Shown here in pieces: positions 63,042 through 64,000 of a stretch of DNA of 64,000 nt. Made by a program: the position numbers and the translations under genes. The stretch's first letter is position 1. Every line of letters starts with the position of its first letter. The DNA is taken from NCBI RefSeq assembly GCF_949628265.1, contig NC_088788.1, forward strand, positions 7,564,001 to 7,628,000, given 5' to 3'. Source of the stretch: Cloeon dipterum (Eukaryota; Arthropoda; Insecta; Ephemeroptera; Baetidae). Under the pieces are notes generated by a model. The model saw only the letters and a list, made by a program, of their open reading frames with translations. It was not told the origin of the DNA and did no database searches.

Positions 63042-64000
63042 ATGGCTCGGCTCGTATTACTGCTCTCGGGCTTCGCTCTTTGTGCGTCGGTTGGCCATGC
63101 ACAAAATGATCCAAAAGTAAGTTGCGAAATTATTTGATTATTTTTCTAATTGTAATAAATTTTCAAAATGATTCGTTTAGAAATAAAAATCATTGTAATA
63201 TTTGATTTTGACCGTTAGAATAAATAATCTAAAATAATGGCTTGGATCTGAAATAATTTAAAACCCTTGGTTTTTAAGGCTGTTTTCATTTGCCTCTAAA
63301 CCGAAATAGATATTTAAACATCACCAACAGAAATATTCATTAAAACATATTGTTTAAATATTTTTAGTTACATATTAAATGGGTTTAGAAACTGAATCGA
63401 GAAATAATATAAATTTTGATTGACGACACAACATAGCATATATTTTTATCAATGTATTTTATCTGGTTGAAAACAAATATCTGAGCCTGATGTTGCTACG
63501 CGGAAAACTTCTTGCTAATATATTGTTTCGACCTATTAAACGACCTTTTTGCCGAGTATAAAAGACAAGAGGAAATTAAACAACATAATATATATTTCTT
63601 TCATTTTTAAGGTTTCACAAGAGAATCAATTTTTGAGCACAAATAAATATTAAAAAGCTAGATTTGTTTTGATCTTTGAATTTTAATAAAAAAGTAGATG
63701 CGCATTGTTGGACACACCAAATTTTGTATTGACCATTTTTTCGGCTTGCAGCCTAAGCCAACAGTGTTCCCAGCATCTCCGTTTGACGCTGAAGCCGATG
63801 CCGATAATCTGCACGAAGCAATGAATTCGCAGCAACAGTCCAATCCATTGGCCATCGAATCCATCCTGTCGCGACGCAGTCTCAAACAAAGACTCCAAAT
63901 TGCGGAAAAGTACAAACAGAGTTTCAGAAAGGTCCGTTCTTCTAGCATAAAAAGTACCAAACTAATTCTAGCTTATCGAATAGAACCTGGAAAACGATGT
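63042..64000 (+). CDS. Annexin E with signal peptide (runs off the window)
   Basis: First exon 63042-63116 (signal peptide MARLVLLLSGFALCASVGHA, then QNDPK), second exon 63752-63931 (repeat 1, from PKPTVFPAS to YKQSFRK), third exon starting at 63984 and cut by the window end. Exon 2 is almost identical to that of annexin B, including the three Gln after MNS. Intron 1 is longer than in the other copies. Ca2+-binding repeats lie outside the window. Confidence 0.9.
63479..63525. promoter_or_regulatory. Conserved intron-1 block, annexin E
   Basis: tctgagcctgatgttgctac with core gttgctacgcggaaa (63492-63506). Present although this intron is about 300 bases longer and mostly unalignable to the others. 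Confidence 0.55.

Overview
The window looks like nuclear DNA of an arthropod, most likely a winged insect. It has AT-rich introns and spacers, GC-richer exons with canonical GT/AG junctions, clip-domain serine proteases of the haemolymph type, and a probable odorant-binding protein. I cannot fix the order or species. All gene models were joined by hand from reading frames, splice signals and family conservation. Nearly every junction chain keeps frame to the stop codon, but none has been tested against transcripts.

Layout, left to right. PARG (poly(ADP-ribose) glycohydrolase) occupies about 1.1-5.5 kb. From 7.3 to 41.9 kb four clip-domain trypsin-like proteases share the plus strand (7.3-10.7, 26.2-28.9, 31.0-35.4 and 36.7-41.9 kb). 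Between the first two sits a two-domain, Plus-C-like odorant-binding protein gene (12.0-23.4 kb). Its last intron holds a very young, whole-looking Ty3/Gypsy element with identical 485-bp LTRs. The middle two proteases are tandem duplicates. From 42.5 kb to the window end there are five annexin genes (A-E), interrupted by a small membrane-protein candidate, PITRM1 (mitochondrial presequence protease) and a rhodanese-domain gene. Annexins B-E are recent tandem copies with a unit of about 3.1-3.7 kb.

The most unusual feature is that every annexin gene begins with a separate exon encoding a convincing signal peptide. Annexins normally have none and leave the cell without the ER. The copies share a TATA core promoter with a very short leader and a 15-bp element in intron 1 that also occurs in the much more diverged copy A. 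Copies B-D have an N-glycosylation sequon in repeat 2. This suggests a co-regulated family of ER-routed, secreted annexins. Remnants of the duplications are visible: one dead and one intact orphan signal-peptide exon, and an exon of copy D split by an insertion.

Small non-autonomous DNA transposons are frequent. Three copies of one hAT-type MITE have clear 8-bp target duplications, and there are three further fold-back elements. Three of the four clip proteases carry such an insertion in the same homologous intron. The perfect palindrome TGACGTCA occurs upstream of PARG and of three clip proteases.
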